64,000 nucleotides of DNA, from assembly GCA_009760885.1 (NCBI GenBank), contig CM019701.1, positions 40,142,960-40,206,959 on the forward strand, read 5' to 3'. Positions within the stretch are counted from its first letter, which is position 1; the number at the start of each line of letters is the position of its first letter. This document shows positions 1-10,764 of the stretch, one piece after another. The notes under the pieces were generated by a model. The model had not been told where the DNA came from. It saw nothing but the letters and a program-made list of their open reading frames with translations, and did not search any database. This DNA is from Achatina immaculata (taxonomy: Eukaryota; Mollusca; Gastropoda; Stylommatophora; Achatinidae). The position numbers were made by a program, and so were the translations under genes.

Positions 1-121
1 TATAATGATGTGGTAAACGCTTTATGACAGCGTCTTAGCATTTGATTTTTTACATTAGAACATTTAACTACCACAGGCAATGAAGAACGTGAAATACAGT
101 GAAAAAACAATGTGTCCTAAC

Positions 122-782
122 CTGTATATACTTTTCCAAAACCACCTTTGCCAATAACATCGCCATAAACGATATCATTTGGGCGAATGTTCTGAAAGCA
201 AGATTGGCGCTGGTAGTTTGCTCGCGTGGCAGTTGGTGAGCAATAAATTCTAGGCCTCGTGTACTCGTTAGAGCAAGAGAGACGAATGTATGATGAGTTG
301 TTGCTTAGAGAGCTTGGGAGTGTGTTGGCTGTGAAGATCACTGTCTGTACCTTCTTCCAGCACGCCGAACTGGCGGTTGGGAAATTTCTCAGAGCATTTC
401 CCAGATCCTGAGGCTGTCCGCGGAACGTGTTTGCGCTGTCTGGCTGGTGTTGATGTTTTGCAGCCACAAGAGGTAAGGAGTTGTTGTTCAGTGCGGATAC
501 TGTGCAAGACGAAGGCGATGTCACAAAATTCTGAACGTCCTTCTTTAATCCTTTATTTGTAAATGCGTCGGTGCGCGGTTCAGACGGTGAGCTCGTCCGT
601 GGCGTGTGTTGAACTAGCTCACTCTGTGACAGATCTGTTTCTGATGTCCGAGACAACAATGAGGGCGGTTCTGTACACGGGTCAGGACTAAGTTCCTCCA
701 GGGGAGTCAAGCTGTGCATGAGTACAGGTCTCATGATAGTTGGGTCACACCCACTAAGACGATGAACGTGGAGATAACTCAT
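122..782 (-). CDS. Protein kinase, first coding exon (partial gene)
   Basis: The reading frame opens at an ATG at 782 and runs about 220 codons without a stop. The first 195 or so residues are Ser/Thr/Asn/Pro-rich and look disordered. The last 20 contain IGKGGFGKVYTG, the glycine-rich ATP-binding loop (GxGxFGxV) that opens a protein kinase domain. The frame then meets CAG|GTTAGG, a good splice donor with the GT at 121-120, so the exon ends at 122 and the catalytic lysine, HRD and DFG motifs must lie in exons beyond the left edge. A long disordered N-terminus before a compact kinase domain would fit a Mos-like Ser/Thr kinase, but the loop alone cannot name the family. No other exon is visible upstream. 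The kinase call is firm; subfamily is open. Confidence 0.72.
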
Positions 783-1548
783 TGTTAACTCTTACAGCCA
801 CAGAGTCACACCAAAAGGTTCTCATTAACTCTCTTGGCAGATAGTCTTCTGACTTTTTTTCGGTAGTCTTAAGATGTGCCAAACTGAAAAATGTGATAAA
901 TGAATTAAGTATCTGAAATTAAGTATCTGAAATTCATGTCTATAGTTGAAACAGAGATGCTGTCCAGAAATATTAACTCTTTCACCCCTGAATTCTTTTC
1001 CATGATCCGGAAGAATAAATTTTGGTGATGAAATTTTTGATACAGAGAATTGGAAGGAAGTTATTAAAATCTGGATTGGGTTAAAATATGATACTTTTTT
1101 TAAAAATGTGTTTGGAGTGACTAATATCGCCCTCAATATTTATTATTATTGACGTGCAAGATTTACCGACACTGGCAGTGTTGTTGTTGAGTGAAAGAGT
1201 TAAAACGATTTGGAAATCAATGGACCTTTAACTTAGACTGTGCTTATTTTAAATATGTATTTAAATGATTTATACTTTCATTTCATAGAAAATATGTTCC
1301 ATATATAACAATGCTCAACACGTGGGGCAGAATGCAAGCACATATGTGTACATGTATATTTTAGAAGTAGCTTCTAAAATAACAAAAAAGCTAACATAAC
1401 ATAACATAAGAAGATTAGGCTTGAAATAATAGTGCATGTTATGCACTGGAAGCAGTGACCACTAGATAAGTTGTGGGTCATCAAAATCGACGAGAGGAGA
1501 AATGAAAATATGATTTTTTTTATTTTGATTAGTTATTTTTTCATATGT
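783..1548. other. No gene recognised; AT-rich, upstream of kinase exon
   Basis: This holds the presumed 5' flank of the kinase exon. I see no exon, SINE or LINE. The only structure is trivial: a 13-bp direct repeat near 904-931 and a short hairpin near 1359-1382 (arms of about 10 bases, TTTTAGAAG and its complement). Confidence 0.5.
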
Positions 1549-2288
1549 AAGATAAAATAAACAAGCTAACTCAGAATGCGAACACCATAGGACTAAATAA
1601 ACGTAGGAAAGACAAAGTTAATGAAGCAAAATATGAACAACAGAAATGTACTCAGAGTAGATAGCAAGTTAGTAGAGGAGGTCAACGAATTTGTATATCT
1701 TGGCAATAGAGTAGTAGAAAATGGAGACAGAACAGAGAACATCAACACCAGACTTACTAGAGCAAACCAGGCTTTTGCTATGCTGCAGACTATATGGAAA
1801 TCTAAAAACTAAGCATGAAGACGAAAGTCAGGATATTTAAGAGTAATGTTCTAAGTGTACTACTATATGGACGTGAGTGCTGGAAAATCACCAAAACCAT
1901 AGAAAACAAGTTGGATTCTTTCCAGATTAAATTAGAAAGAATTAGAAAAATATTTTGGCCAAACACCCTAAGAAATAACATCTTGTTGGCAGAAATGCAG
2001 ATGAAGCCATTGGTAGCAATTACTGAGGAAAAACGCTGGCGATGGTTGGGACATGTGCTCCAAATGACTGATAACTCACTACCAAAAATAGCACTAAGAT
2101 GGACACCACAGGGGAACAGAAGTAAGGGTAGAACAAAAGAGACATGGAGAAGAACAACAGAGATGATGTTGAGTAATAGATGGCTCACCTGGGCAAGAGC
2201 GGAAAAAAGGGAAAAGGACAGGCATTTGTGGAAAACCCTTGCGGAACCCCCCATTTTCCCTGGGCACTTAAGGTTCAGAGAGAGAGAG
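1549..2288 (+). mobile_element. LINE-A, 5'-truncated 3' fragment
   Basis: This fragment matches the last 740 bases of the full-length LINE-A copy at 20978-24167. It encodes the C-terminal part of the reverse transcriptase polyprotein in two frames (1621-1812, then 1815-2255), with a frameshift near 1812. The hallmark RRWRWLGHV-type stretch and the IALRWTPQG stretch are recognisable. It ends at the family 3' terminus GGCACTTAAGGTTCAGAG followed by a GA run and a G tract. An internal difference near 1590-1610 shows it is older than the full-length copies. Confidence 0.88.
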
Positions 2289-2478
2289 GGGGGGGGGAAG
2301 AGTTACTTTTCCAGTTAAATTTTAAGTGGCTAGAGAAGAGCATCAACAGCCTTGGAGATTTATAATGGAGACTACAATCCGACACATAAAGATAGAAAAG
2401 TGATATGAAAATTACAAGTAATAAATGATGACCTAATCAGATTAGCAAAAGCCATCGTAGACTGATCCGTAAACGCAT

Positions 2479-2795
2479 TTCTTCTTCTTCTTCTTCTTTT
2501 AATCTCCATGGAACTGCACGTTGGTGCCGATGTTGTGAAGATGTTGAGACACAGCATCTTGTAGAAACAGGAGAGGGTTACAGAGATTATTTTTTTCAGT
2601 CCTTGAGGGGAGACAATCCGCAGGTGGTGTTGAATACTTCTTTGGCAGTATCCACCTCTTGGAGGAGTCTGCCGACCCTTGCTACCCCAGCCAGATTACT
2701 GTAGTACCTGCGGAGAGGTGGAGCAAGTCCTCGGTCAAGGTTCCCCTAGTCCTAACACTAGCACGCCAGCTACGAGGCGCTGGCCGACAAACTGA
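2479..2795 (-). repeat. Rep-H dispersed repeat, copy 1
   Basis: This is one of six copies of a roughly 300-bp repeat. On the plus strand it starts with a CTT run, then a block containing GATGTTGAGACACAGCATC, then a block around ACTCCACC/CCCTGCC, and ends near TCAGCTACGAGGCGCTGGCC. Read on the minus strand it would end in a GAA-type simple-repeat tail, as a non-autonomous retroelement would. It has no coding capacity. This copy is diverged from the others. Confidence 0.6.
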
Positions 2796-3559
2796 ACAGT
2801 CTTCAGCCCATTAAACATGTCTAAAAGGTAGAACTTTGTCCCCCCTGAACACAGACTTCAACAACAAAATGAATTTGAAGAAACTGGGTAGATAAACTAA
2901 GGAGTAAATCAGGTGAGGTATATATATATCAAAATAATAAAAGTATTAATACTAAGCACTCCATGAGATGAACGACCGGTAGCCGATCAAAACTGGTATT
3001 GCTTACATCAAAAATGTAAACTTTCAGAACGTAACTAAAACACTCATTCATCGTTATCAGTACTTACAGGACAAAAGGGACTATCCTAAATGGCGTTAAA
3101 TGTTTTATTTTGATCCCTAGAAATAAAAATCCTCCTCGAAAATGAATATCGACCACATATAAATCACATAATATGTCTTTTACAACTAATTATTGACCAC
3201 AGAAACAAAAAAAAAAAAAATATTCGTTTCTTGTCCACCAACAAAACTGCACGTCTAGTACAGGATACTACAGTTCACACGACCTACTTAGTTTCTGATT
3301 GGCTGGACAAAAAGTGTGCGAGTGTGTGTGTGTATAAGCGAGTGTCTGTGTTTTCCACTTTCCACTTAATGTCAGCGCGTCTCAGACATTTTTTCTTGCG
3401 ACGTCACCAAAGTTGCTGTCCTCTTTAGTCAGTGTTACAAACTATATGACTTTTCCTCAGCTCTTGTCATTGAAACAAATAATGCATTGGTACAAGGATT
3501 TCTGGTTTCCTGTGGTAAACGTTATCTGTGGATGAGTTCATCATGTACCTCTGCGTGTG
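2796..3559. other. No gene recognised
   Basis: AT-rich sequence with an A run at 3208-3221 and a short GT-rich stretch at 3316-3335. I see no exon or repeat shared with the rest of the window. Confidence 0.5.
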
Positions 3560-3561
3560 CA

Positions 3562-3664
3562 AGTGGATGCATCAGCAGCATGGCATCTTGCTTACAACCG
3601 AGAGAACTACAGGAGAGCCGTTAGGGAGGCAAAGTTCGGCAAGGTACATGGCAACTGACTGACT
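3562..3664 (+). mobile_element. LINE-B, extreme 3' end
   Basis: About 100 bases match the 3' terminus of LINE-B copies at 10765 and 14905: TGGATGCATCAGCAGCA, then the GGGAGGCAAAGTTC block, then GACTGACTGAC. The tail is the TGAC type rather than the GAAT type found at 7361. Confidence 0.75.
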
Positions 3665-3690
3665 CTACTGGCTGGCTGTGTGCTTGGTAG

Positions 3691-3925
3691 GTCTATGTTT
3701 TGGAGGACGTTTTTGCTTTACATTGTGCATTGAAAACTTTGTGTTTTGGATGACGTTTTCGCTTTACAGTGTGCATTGAAAAGTTTGTGTTTTGGAGGAC
3801 GTTTTCGCTTTACAGTGTGCACTGAAAAGTTTGTGTTTTGGATGACGTTTTCGCTTTACAATGTGAATTGAAAAGTTTGTGTTTTGGATGACGTTTTCGC
3901 TTTACAATGTGCATTGAATGGTTTA
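3691..3925. repeat. Minisatellite, about 46 bp x 5
   Basis: Five head-to-tail units containing GTTTTGGATGACGTTTTCGC, with a few substitutions (GGAGGACG/GGATGACG) and a length of 45-46 bases. It starts just after the LINE-B tail. Confidence 0.9.
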
Positions 3926-4021
3926 TGTTGAAATTCTCTGTCTAGTACTTTTACATTTATTCACTGGTATCTGATTTCCCTGGGTTTTTTTTTCTGTTGC
4001 TTGTATTAAAATAGATCAAAG

Positions 4022-4312
4022 GCGGCCTGGGTGGTTGAGTGGTTAAGCGCTCGGTCTACTAACCCGGTGGTATCGGGTTAAAGCCCTAGCAGTGGGGAAT
4101 TTTTTTTTTCTTTCTGCTGCGTGCCACCACACAAAAATCCCCCGGGGTGCAGCAAGCCAGGGAAATTTAAGACGGTAAATGCGCTCAGGTATGATACTGA
4201 CCACATCACACTTTCATGCGCCCGTGGTCTTGAAAATAGGGGTCTAACACCCTGTCTCCAGCATGACTTAACGCCATGGAAACGGGAATATTTTACCTTT
4301 TTTTTTAATTAT
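4022..4312 (+). mobile_element. SINE-C, full length, tRNA-like head
   Basis: The first 70 bases resemble a tRNA, with an A-box-like TGGTTGAGTGGTTAAGCGC and a B-box-like GGGTTAAAGCC. A T-rich stretch follows, then a block ending in GGGAAATTTAAGACGG, then a tail with CACACTTTCATG, a CCTAACACC-like motif, and TTTTACC followed by T residues. It shares body and tail with copies at 5075, 33262, 37962 and 52965. The head is degenerate, so this is a SINE and not a functional tRNA gene. Confidence 0.82.
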
Positions 4313-4764
4313 TGATCTAAGCTCTTGAATTTCTTTCATTTACAAGCTGGTCCAAGTTTTTCATATTAGTGCCAGTAACTTCTTTTTTTAAATTAAATTA
4401 TGTTTATATTTGTCTGGTTAACTGGTTCTGGCACTGTTTTTCCAGGCGTAATCTCTGTAGGTAACATACCCCAGGGTAAGCAGCCACCACCCTTCATGGC
4501 AAATTATGAGCCTCGTTTGTCTAGATATGATGCGTGTACTTGGTTCACAAGCTCCGTGCAAGTCTTCAGATAATTCTGCCATCTGCTGCAAGCGCTTCAT
4601 GAACTGTATGTGCTGCTTCTATCAATTACCTTTAGATGGGTTACTTATTATTTAGGTTTCACTGCCACAAATCAGTGTACATAAGAAGCTTGAACCATCA
4701 TCACTGTTTATATGGATGAAAACTATGGATGCACATATAAATATAAGTTTATGTAACCGTACTG
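4313..4764. other. No gene recognised
   Basis: I see no exon, no splice-site-bounded frame and no repeat shared with other parts of the window. Confidence 0.5.
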
Positions 4765-4995
4765 CGCCATAGAAGCTCCAGGGGGATGTGGTGTTAGTGT
4801 CCACATTTTCCGTGACCTGTCGGCACACCAGAGGGCGAAATGGCCTGGAATCATGCCTGCACGCTTTCTTCTTCCCCTGGAGTTTGAAAGGTCAGGTACT
4901 CATTTCTACAGCTGGATGACTGGGGCATCTCCAAACGGATTTCAAATTACCGACCTCCGCCATGAAGAAATAGTGCACGAGATAACGAACTATTT
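4765..4995 (-). mobile_element. SINE-B, old nearly full-length copy
   Basis: Read on the minus strand it follows the SINE-B copy at 16358: a head with GTGCACTATTTCTTCATGGC and the B-box-like TTTGAAATCCG, then CCCCAGTCATCCAGCTGTAG, then CACCCTCTGGTG-like sequence, GACAGGTCACGGAAAATG and CACTAACACC. Many substitutions mark it as old. Confidence 0.72.
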
Positions 4996-5074
4996 CACTT
5001 TTTTCGTTTTTAAATTAATATTTAAGCAATTTAATTTTCACTCTATCAATTTAAAGTATGGAAGAAATTAGGTC

Positions 5075-5188
5075 ATACTAAAATTCCCGTTTCCACGCCA
5101 TTAAGGCATACTGGGGAATTATGGTGTTAGGTCCATATTTTCGGCACATGAAAGTGTGATATAGTCAGTATCACGTGAAATTAGACTC
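5075..5188 (-). mobile_element. SINE-C, 3' half
   Basis: On the minus strand this matches the end of SINE-C: GATACTGAC, CACACTTTCATGTGCCG, ATGGACCTAACACCATAA and ACGGGAATTTTAG. It abuts the LINE-D fragment that follows. Confidence 0.75.
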
Positions 5189-5565
5189 TTTTCAAAACAA
5201 ATGCCTCAGAAAAATACTCGGTATAATGTGGGACGAATTCAAGAACAACGCACAGATATAACAGATGAGTGAACAACAACCAGTCTCATGGGTGATCAGA
5301 AAAAGAAGATGGACATATATCGGTCACGTAATGAGAATAAACTATCAGAGAATCCCAAAACAAGCTATCAAGTGGAAAACAGCAGGCTCAAAAAGAAGGT
5401 CGACCACGTGAAACTCTTAAGAGGACATTGTTAAGAGAAGCCAAATTAGAAGACATAAAATCCCTTGAAGAGGTTGAAAAGCTCCCCGAAAACAGGAAAA
5501 CTTTGAAAACTACAATGCGAGCCCTATGTGACGTTTAACGGCACGAGAAGAATGTAAGATTTTAA
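5189..5565 (+). mobile_element. LINE-D, 3' fragment
   Basis: A degenerate reading frame encodes the C-terminal end of a LINE reverse transcriptase: LDSFQNKCLRKILG-like sequence, QQPVSWVIRKRRW, RIPKQAIKWK. It corresponds to the minus-strand copy at 29055-31405. It ends in GACGTTTAACGGCACGAGAAG, the family 3' end. Frameshifts and stops make it non-functional. Confidence 0.85.
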
Positions 5566-6036
5566 AGTATATGATCAGCGCAACCGTTTTGCTACCAACA
5601 CATTAAAAGTTTTCTATTGTTTAAAGAAAATCTTCTGGTTATTTTGAACGAAGAAAAAAAAAAATGGTTGTCTAGATTAAACAGCGATTACTGCCAGAAC
5701 TGATCAATAAACTTTACCGTAAGTTATCGTAGATTCTTAGACAGATCAATTTTTGTGTCTGAAGATCAGGTCAGCGGTTTGACAGAAAAACAAATAGTAC
5801 TGTTAGAAAAAAGGGGAAAACACACAGACATCACGAAATAAAATGTTAAAATGAAAATGTAAGTAAATTAGATTTTAAAGCGTGCCTTTATTTATTAATG
5901 GATGAAAATGGATGATATGTTTTTACTGAGGAATCTTAAAGAAACATATAATTTCATTAGCATATTCATAACTAGAAGAAAGTCTGTGGACTCCAGTTTG
6001 AAGACCAGTGCGTTACACTGTTTCAAGTGGCTTCAG
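5566..6036. other. No gene recognised
   Basis: AT-rich, with an A run near 5648-5662. A 75-codon open frame runs across 5902-6129, but it owes part of its length to the 39-bp duplication that follows and shows no domain. Confidence 0.45.
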
Positions 6037-6114
6037 TACGATGTGTACTACACACCAGTAAGAGAGGAGCTTCAGTACGATGTGTACTACACACCAGTAA
6101 GAGAAGAGCTTCAA
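6037..6114. repeat. 39-bp tandem duplication
   Basis: Two adjacent 39-base units beginning CTTCAGTACGATGTGTACTA differ at one position (GAGGAG/GAAGAG). Confidence 0.9.
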
Positions 6115-6562
6115 TTTGCCCATAACTGAAGTGGACGATAGGAAATTTACAAAGTCCACGACTGAGAATTAAGCTGTATTTGGCGATGTGCAGCTATAGT
6201 GTAGCCGTGTTTATAAACACTTTGAAGTGATTATCTCTAGAATGTACGAAAGATAAAATTGTAAAACTTGTGATGAGTATTCAGGCAATGTAAAATACGA
6301 ACTCTCTGGAGCCAAATCCGGGTTAACATTTATATAACTTTTGCCCAATTAGTAGGCAGCGTAAAAAAAAGGTAATGTCCATTAATAATTTTCCTAAAAT
6401 AATGAAATACAACGACAAAATACGCGACTGAATTTAAAATGCGTGAGACGTTTTGAAATGCATATTTGGGGTAAAAATTAATGCATATTAATTCTGTTAC
6501 CACCAAACGTTTTTCTGTTGCTAGAAGCTCCTCCACATAATACTTCTGTCACCACTCTGCCT
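6115..6562. other. No gene recognised
   Basis: Unremarkable AT-rich sequence leading into the trinucleotide tract. Confidence 0.5.
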
Positions 6563-6564
6563 AT

Positions 6565-6617
<53 letters not shown>

Positions 6618-6972
6618 TTATTATTATTATTACTACTACTACTACTATTACTACTACTACTACTACTACTATAATTATTATTACTACTACTACCACTATT
6701 GTTATTATTACTACTACTACTATTATTATTATTATTATTATTACTACTACTACTACTACTATTATTACTACTACTACTACTGCTTCTGCTGCTATTAAAA
6801 TTATTCCTGCTACTACTACTATTATACTACTACTACTACTACTACTATTACTACAACAACTACTACTACAACTACTACTACTAATACTAGTACTACCATT
6901 GATGCTGCTACTATTAATATTGCAGCTATAACACTATTTCTGGTGCTGCTACTACTACTACTACTACAATCA
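6563..6972. repeat. (ACT)n/(ATT)n trinucleotide microsatellite, about 410 bp
   Basis: A long imperfect trinucleotide tract alternates ACT, ATT and occasional GCT or ACA triplets. It creates long poly-Thr, poly-Ile, poly-Leu and poly-Val frames on both strands that are not genes. Confidence 0.95.
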
Positions 6973-7160
6973 CACACAAAAATTACTTACTGCTGCTGAT
7001 ACTAATACTATTACCGAAACCACTGCTGCTGGTATTGTACTACATTTTCTTCGCCTTTCTTTCTGTGCTTTTCATTGTTCATTTTCCTTTCTTCACTATC
7101 TTTTATTAGATGTTTTGAAAGTCCTTCTCCAGACTCAGAACATATAAACTAGGAAAGAAG

Positions 7161-7256
7161 CAGAAACAGCTTTATTACTTAACGAACACAGAGTTGTGAC
7201 GTTTCGGCGTGAGTTTTAATCATACAAAAACACACAGGACAAAGAAACAGAGAGAG
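7161..7256 (-). repeat. Dispersed repeat with degenerate hammerhead-like motif, copy 1
   Basis: This roughly 95-base block recurs at 19745-19837 (ACAGCTTTATTACTTAACGA, GACGTTTCGGCGTGAG, AATCATACAAAAACACACAG). On the minus strand the centre reads ATGATTA, a stem-loop, then GCCGAAAC or ACGCCGAAAC. This resembles the hammerhead ribozyme core (CUGAUGA, helix II, GAAA) found in Penelope-like element terminal repeats. Two core positions differ, so this copy is probably inactive. Confidence 0.5.
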
Positions 7257-7360
7257 AAGATAAAATATATATTCACATGAATAATGTGTAAAAAGCAGGA
7301 ATGGAATAAAAAATAGATTAAACGCTACAGCAGTGCTCCGGTCATTAGTTTTATATACTT

Positions 7361-8896
7361 CATTCATTCATTCATTCATTTGCATGTCCCTTTGCGGAAC
7401 TTTGCCTCCCTAATAGCGCTCCTGTAGGCCTCTCGGTTGTGAGCAAGATGGCCTGCTGCTGATACATCCATTTGCAGATCATCAACGATGTCTTGCAGCA
7501 ATCTTCGCCTTGGTCTTCCTCTCTTTCTTTTTCCCATTATGTACCCTTCCAAGATGGTCTTCTCTAGATTATCATGACATTTAATGTGTCCAAAATATTT
7601 AAGTTTTCTCTCTTTAATCCTCTTTACTAGCCAGCCTTCTTCAATATTAAGTTCTTGTAGTATGGATATATTTGTTCTTTTTTTGTGTCCATGATATTAG
7701 TAGAACTCTTTTGTAGCATTTACATTCAAAGGCATTTATGTGTTTCTCAGCTGTTTTGTTAAGTGTCCAGGTCTCACAGGCATATGTTGCGATGGGAAAG
7801 ATGCATGCCCGTAAAAATCTTATTTTTGTGGTTCTGTCTATTCCTCTCCACAGCTTCTTTAGTAGTTTTACATTCTGAAAAGCTATAAATGTCCTACTTT
7901 TAATTTCCCTCATTGTATCTCCATTATTAGTTAGTAGTGATTCAATATATTCAAAAGTCTCCACTAATTCCAATTTTTTCTCATTGATATTTGTTTCAGC
8001 TGCCTTGTTTGTTTTGTCAGCTGTCATCAAATTGTTTTCTTCGAGGTTTTGCTCTTCACTATTCTTACGGACTGACATAATTAGTTTTTCCATTCCTTTT
8101 TGTGTTGTGGACAGTAATACTGTGTCATCAGCATATCTAATCTCTAGTATTTCATAACCTCCAGTTGTTATGACATTGTAATATTCTTTGTCTACATCTT
8201 CTCTAACATTCATCATTATATTTTCAGTAAAGTAAAAAAGTAAAGATGGTCCCATAGCAATTATGCCGTAGGGGGTGAAGCGTTGGGGGCCTCATTATGC
8301 TGGGTCATCAGCGTGTGAGGTAGGGTGACCAGTTCCTTTCCTCGCTGCCTTTGCTTCCCAGATTTTCTCTGGTACCCATTTTACGAGGCTGGGTCGACCT
8401 CGGGTCGGAAAAAAGATCCTGCTCAGCTGGGGATTCGAACCTTCCACCATTTGGTTGCTAGACGAGTGCTCTAACCACTACGCTAGCCGGCCCCCTATAT
8501 TTTCAGTATACAAGTTAAATAAGTAAGGCGACAATATGCATCCCTGACGGACCCCTTGTTTTATGTGAAACCAAATTGTTGTTTCACCGTTTATTCTTAT
8601 TGATGCCTGTTGGTCTAGATACAGCAGTGATGTTAATTGTACCAAATGTGTTGGAAATCCAGTTCTTTACATTATTTCCCAACGTTTCTGGTGTTGTACA
8701 CAATCAAATACCTTTGAATAGTCTATAAAAGATAAATATAGATTCACATTAAACTCTGCATTTCTCTATTATTAATCTTATATTAAATATATGCTCTCTC
8801 GATCCTCTTCCTTGCCTGAAACCAGCTTGGACCATATTGACTTCTATTTTCTACGAAGTCTAGCCATTATGACTTTTAACAGAGTTTTAGTGGCAT
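7361..8896 (-). mobile_element. LINE-B, 3' half, interrupted by SINE-A
   Basis: The minus strand encodes, with breaks, the reverse-transcriptase middle and C-terminal regions: a QAGFRQGRG-like stretch near 8810-8850, the catalytic YADD (about 8125-8136), CETWTLNKTAEKH, and the terminal zone. An ATTC run at 7361-7381 is the 3' simple-repeat tail (GAAT on the element strand). A SINE-A copy at 8230-8495 splits it, with the interrupted sequence duplicated on both sides. The 5' limit near 8896 runs into a TA microsatellite. Confidence 0.88.
8230..8495 (-). mobile_element. SINE-A inserted in LINE-B, with 13-bp TSD
   Basis: The 266-bp insert is flanked by TATATTTTCAGTA at 8217-8229 and again at 8496-8508. 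On the minus strand it starts GGGGGCCGGCTAGCG with a tRNA-like head: A-box-like TAGCGTAGTGGTTAGAGC and a perfect B-box GGTTCGAATCC. A central block follows (GGGTACCAGAGAAAATCTGG), then a tail with CTTTACTTTTTTAC. A second copy lies at 56794. Confidence 0.92.
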
Positions 8897-8919
8897 ATAT
8901 ATATATATATATATATATA
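8895..8919. repeat. (TA)n microsatellite
   Basis: About 12 TA dinucleotides at the truncated 5' end of the LINE-B copy. Confidence 0.9.
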
Positions 8920-9436
8920 AACTTATACACTAATTATTCGTATGTTACTTCTACAGACTCATCCAAGTACGCGCACACACAAATATACACACACATCCCC
9001 AAAACAAGTTTGCTAAAATAAAGTTTTGACACTTTCGGGTTTCCGTATAATTGTGTCACATCCAGGAAGTTTATCTTTCTGTGCTATGAACCATGTGTCG
9101 GCACTTGAATGTACAAGTGGTTTTAATATAACGCTGTTGTTTCACTTATAGTTAACACTTATTTGTTTCTATCTGATGTAGATGTGCAAATTCCAAGCTT
9201 TTTCAGGTCGAGACAACCTATAGTCAATGACAGTTCTCCCCCCTCCTCCTTTTACATTTTCCCTTCCCTCCTCCTCGTTACTTAAACTAGATTCATTTAG
9301 ACTTTCTGCGCAGTCTAACATAGAAATGGACCTGATCTTCGATTTAGAAACCACTGTTGTAGATAGTGGCCGTATTTACTGGGGATATTCGTTGAAGTTG
9401 TGGTAATGGCTGAGGAAAATGAGCAAGAAATATGAA
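8920..9436. other. No gene recognised
   Basis: Contains a CA-rich patch near 8972-8995. I see no coding or element signal. Confidence 0.5.
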
Positions 9437-10052
9437 GAAAGTTGTGGGACTGGAAGCAGGCAATGGTGGAGAAACAGATTAAGAATGATGTTTGACGCTG
9501 TGAAGGAAAGTGTGATACTGAAGACAAGCAATGGTGGAGAAACAGATTAAGAATGATGTTTGACGCTGTGAAGGAAAGTGTGATACTGAAGACAAGCAGT
9601 GGTGGAGAATCAGATTAAGAATGATGTTTGACGCTGTGAAGGAAAGTGTGATACTGAAGACAAGCAATGGTGGAGAAACAGATTAAGATGATATTTGACA
9701 CTGTGAAGGAAAGTGTGATACTGAAGACAAGCAGTGGTGGAGAAACAGATTAAGATGATGTTTGACGCTGTGAAGAAAAGTGTGATACTGAAGACAAGCA
9801 GTGGTGGAGAAACAGATTAAGGTGATGTTTGACGCTGTGAAGAAAAGTGTGATACTGAAGAGAAGCAGTGGTGGAGAAACAAATTAAAATTATGTTTGGC
9901 GCTGAAGGAAAGTGTGATACTGAAGACAAGCTATGGTGGAGAAACAGATTAAAATTATGTTTGGCGCTGTGAAGAAAAGTATGATACTGAAGAAAAGCAA
10001 TGGTGGAAAAACAGATTAAGATGATGTTTGATGCTGTGAAGAAAAAGTATGG
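9437..10052. repeat. Minisatellite, 67-68 bp x about 9
   Basis: Units contain GTGGTGGAGAAACAGATTAA, GATGTTTGACGCTGTGAAG and AGTGTGATACTGAAGACAAG. Length varies by a few bases and the right-hand units are more diverged. Confidence 0.93.
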
Positions 10053-10252
10053 CGATGTAGGACTTCATAACGACGATGATGTGGGTGAAGATGGCAGTGA
10101 CATAGAGAATAAAATCTCTGGTGGTAAGAAAGATTTTGGTAGTAATGATAATGATCGAACATGACTGGTATGCGCCAATGACTGATGAGAAATGATACGC
10201 ATTACGTTTACAGTAATGATAATGAAAGATCAAGGATATGGGGATCGAAATT

Positions 10253-10520
10253 ATGGCATAAATGGCATACTAAGCTGCTACCCATAAAAAAATTAATCGC
10301 ATACAAAGCTGTTACCCATAACAAAACAAATGGCATACTAAGCTGTTACCCGTAACAAAATATATGGCATGCTAAGCTGTTACCCATAACAAAATAAATG
10401 GCATACTAAGCTGTTACCCGTAACAAAATAAATGGCATACTGTTACCCGTAACAAAATATATGGCATACTAAGCTGTTACCCATAACAAAATAAATGGCA
10501 TACTAAGCTGTTACCCATTA
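10253..10520. repeat. Minisatellite, about 34 bp x 8
   Basis: Units read GGCATACTAAGCTGTTACCC then ATAACAAAATAAAT; one unit has lost about 9 bases. It follows the 68-bp array after a 200-base gap. Confidence 0.92.
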
Positions 10521-10764
10521 AAAAAAAAGAGATTTTTCAAGAAGTAAAAATATGATCCAGTCACGATCTCCGAAAGACGAAATAGTTTATCAAGTTAACA
10601 AGTACAGACATACGAGGCTATAATCATGGAACACAGAAGAAAAAAACATTGATTTTTACTTGAATTAGATTTTTCTAATAAGTTTTACTACCTCACGAGA
10701 GCAATATTGAAAATCTTAATATTTCCTATCTCGCCGCTATCTCTCTATACATTATTATTTCTCA

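Noticed and set aside
6478..6931. Long poly-Thr, poly-Leu and poly-Val open frames
   Set aside because: Pure translation of the ACT/ATT microsatellite on both strands; no other composition.
8424..8495. Functional tRNA gene (good A and B boxes)
   Set aside because: The segment is the head of a TSD-flanked SINE and cannot fold a full cloverleaf with a matched acceptor stem; the same applies at 4022, 16358, 38160 and 56970.
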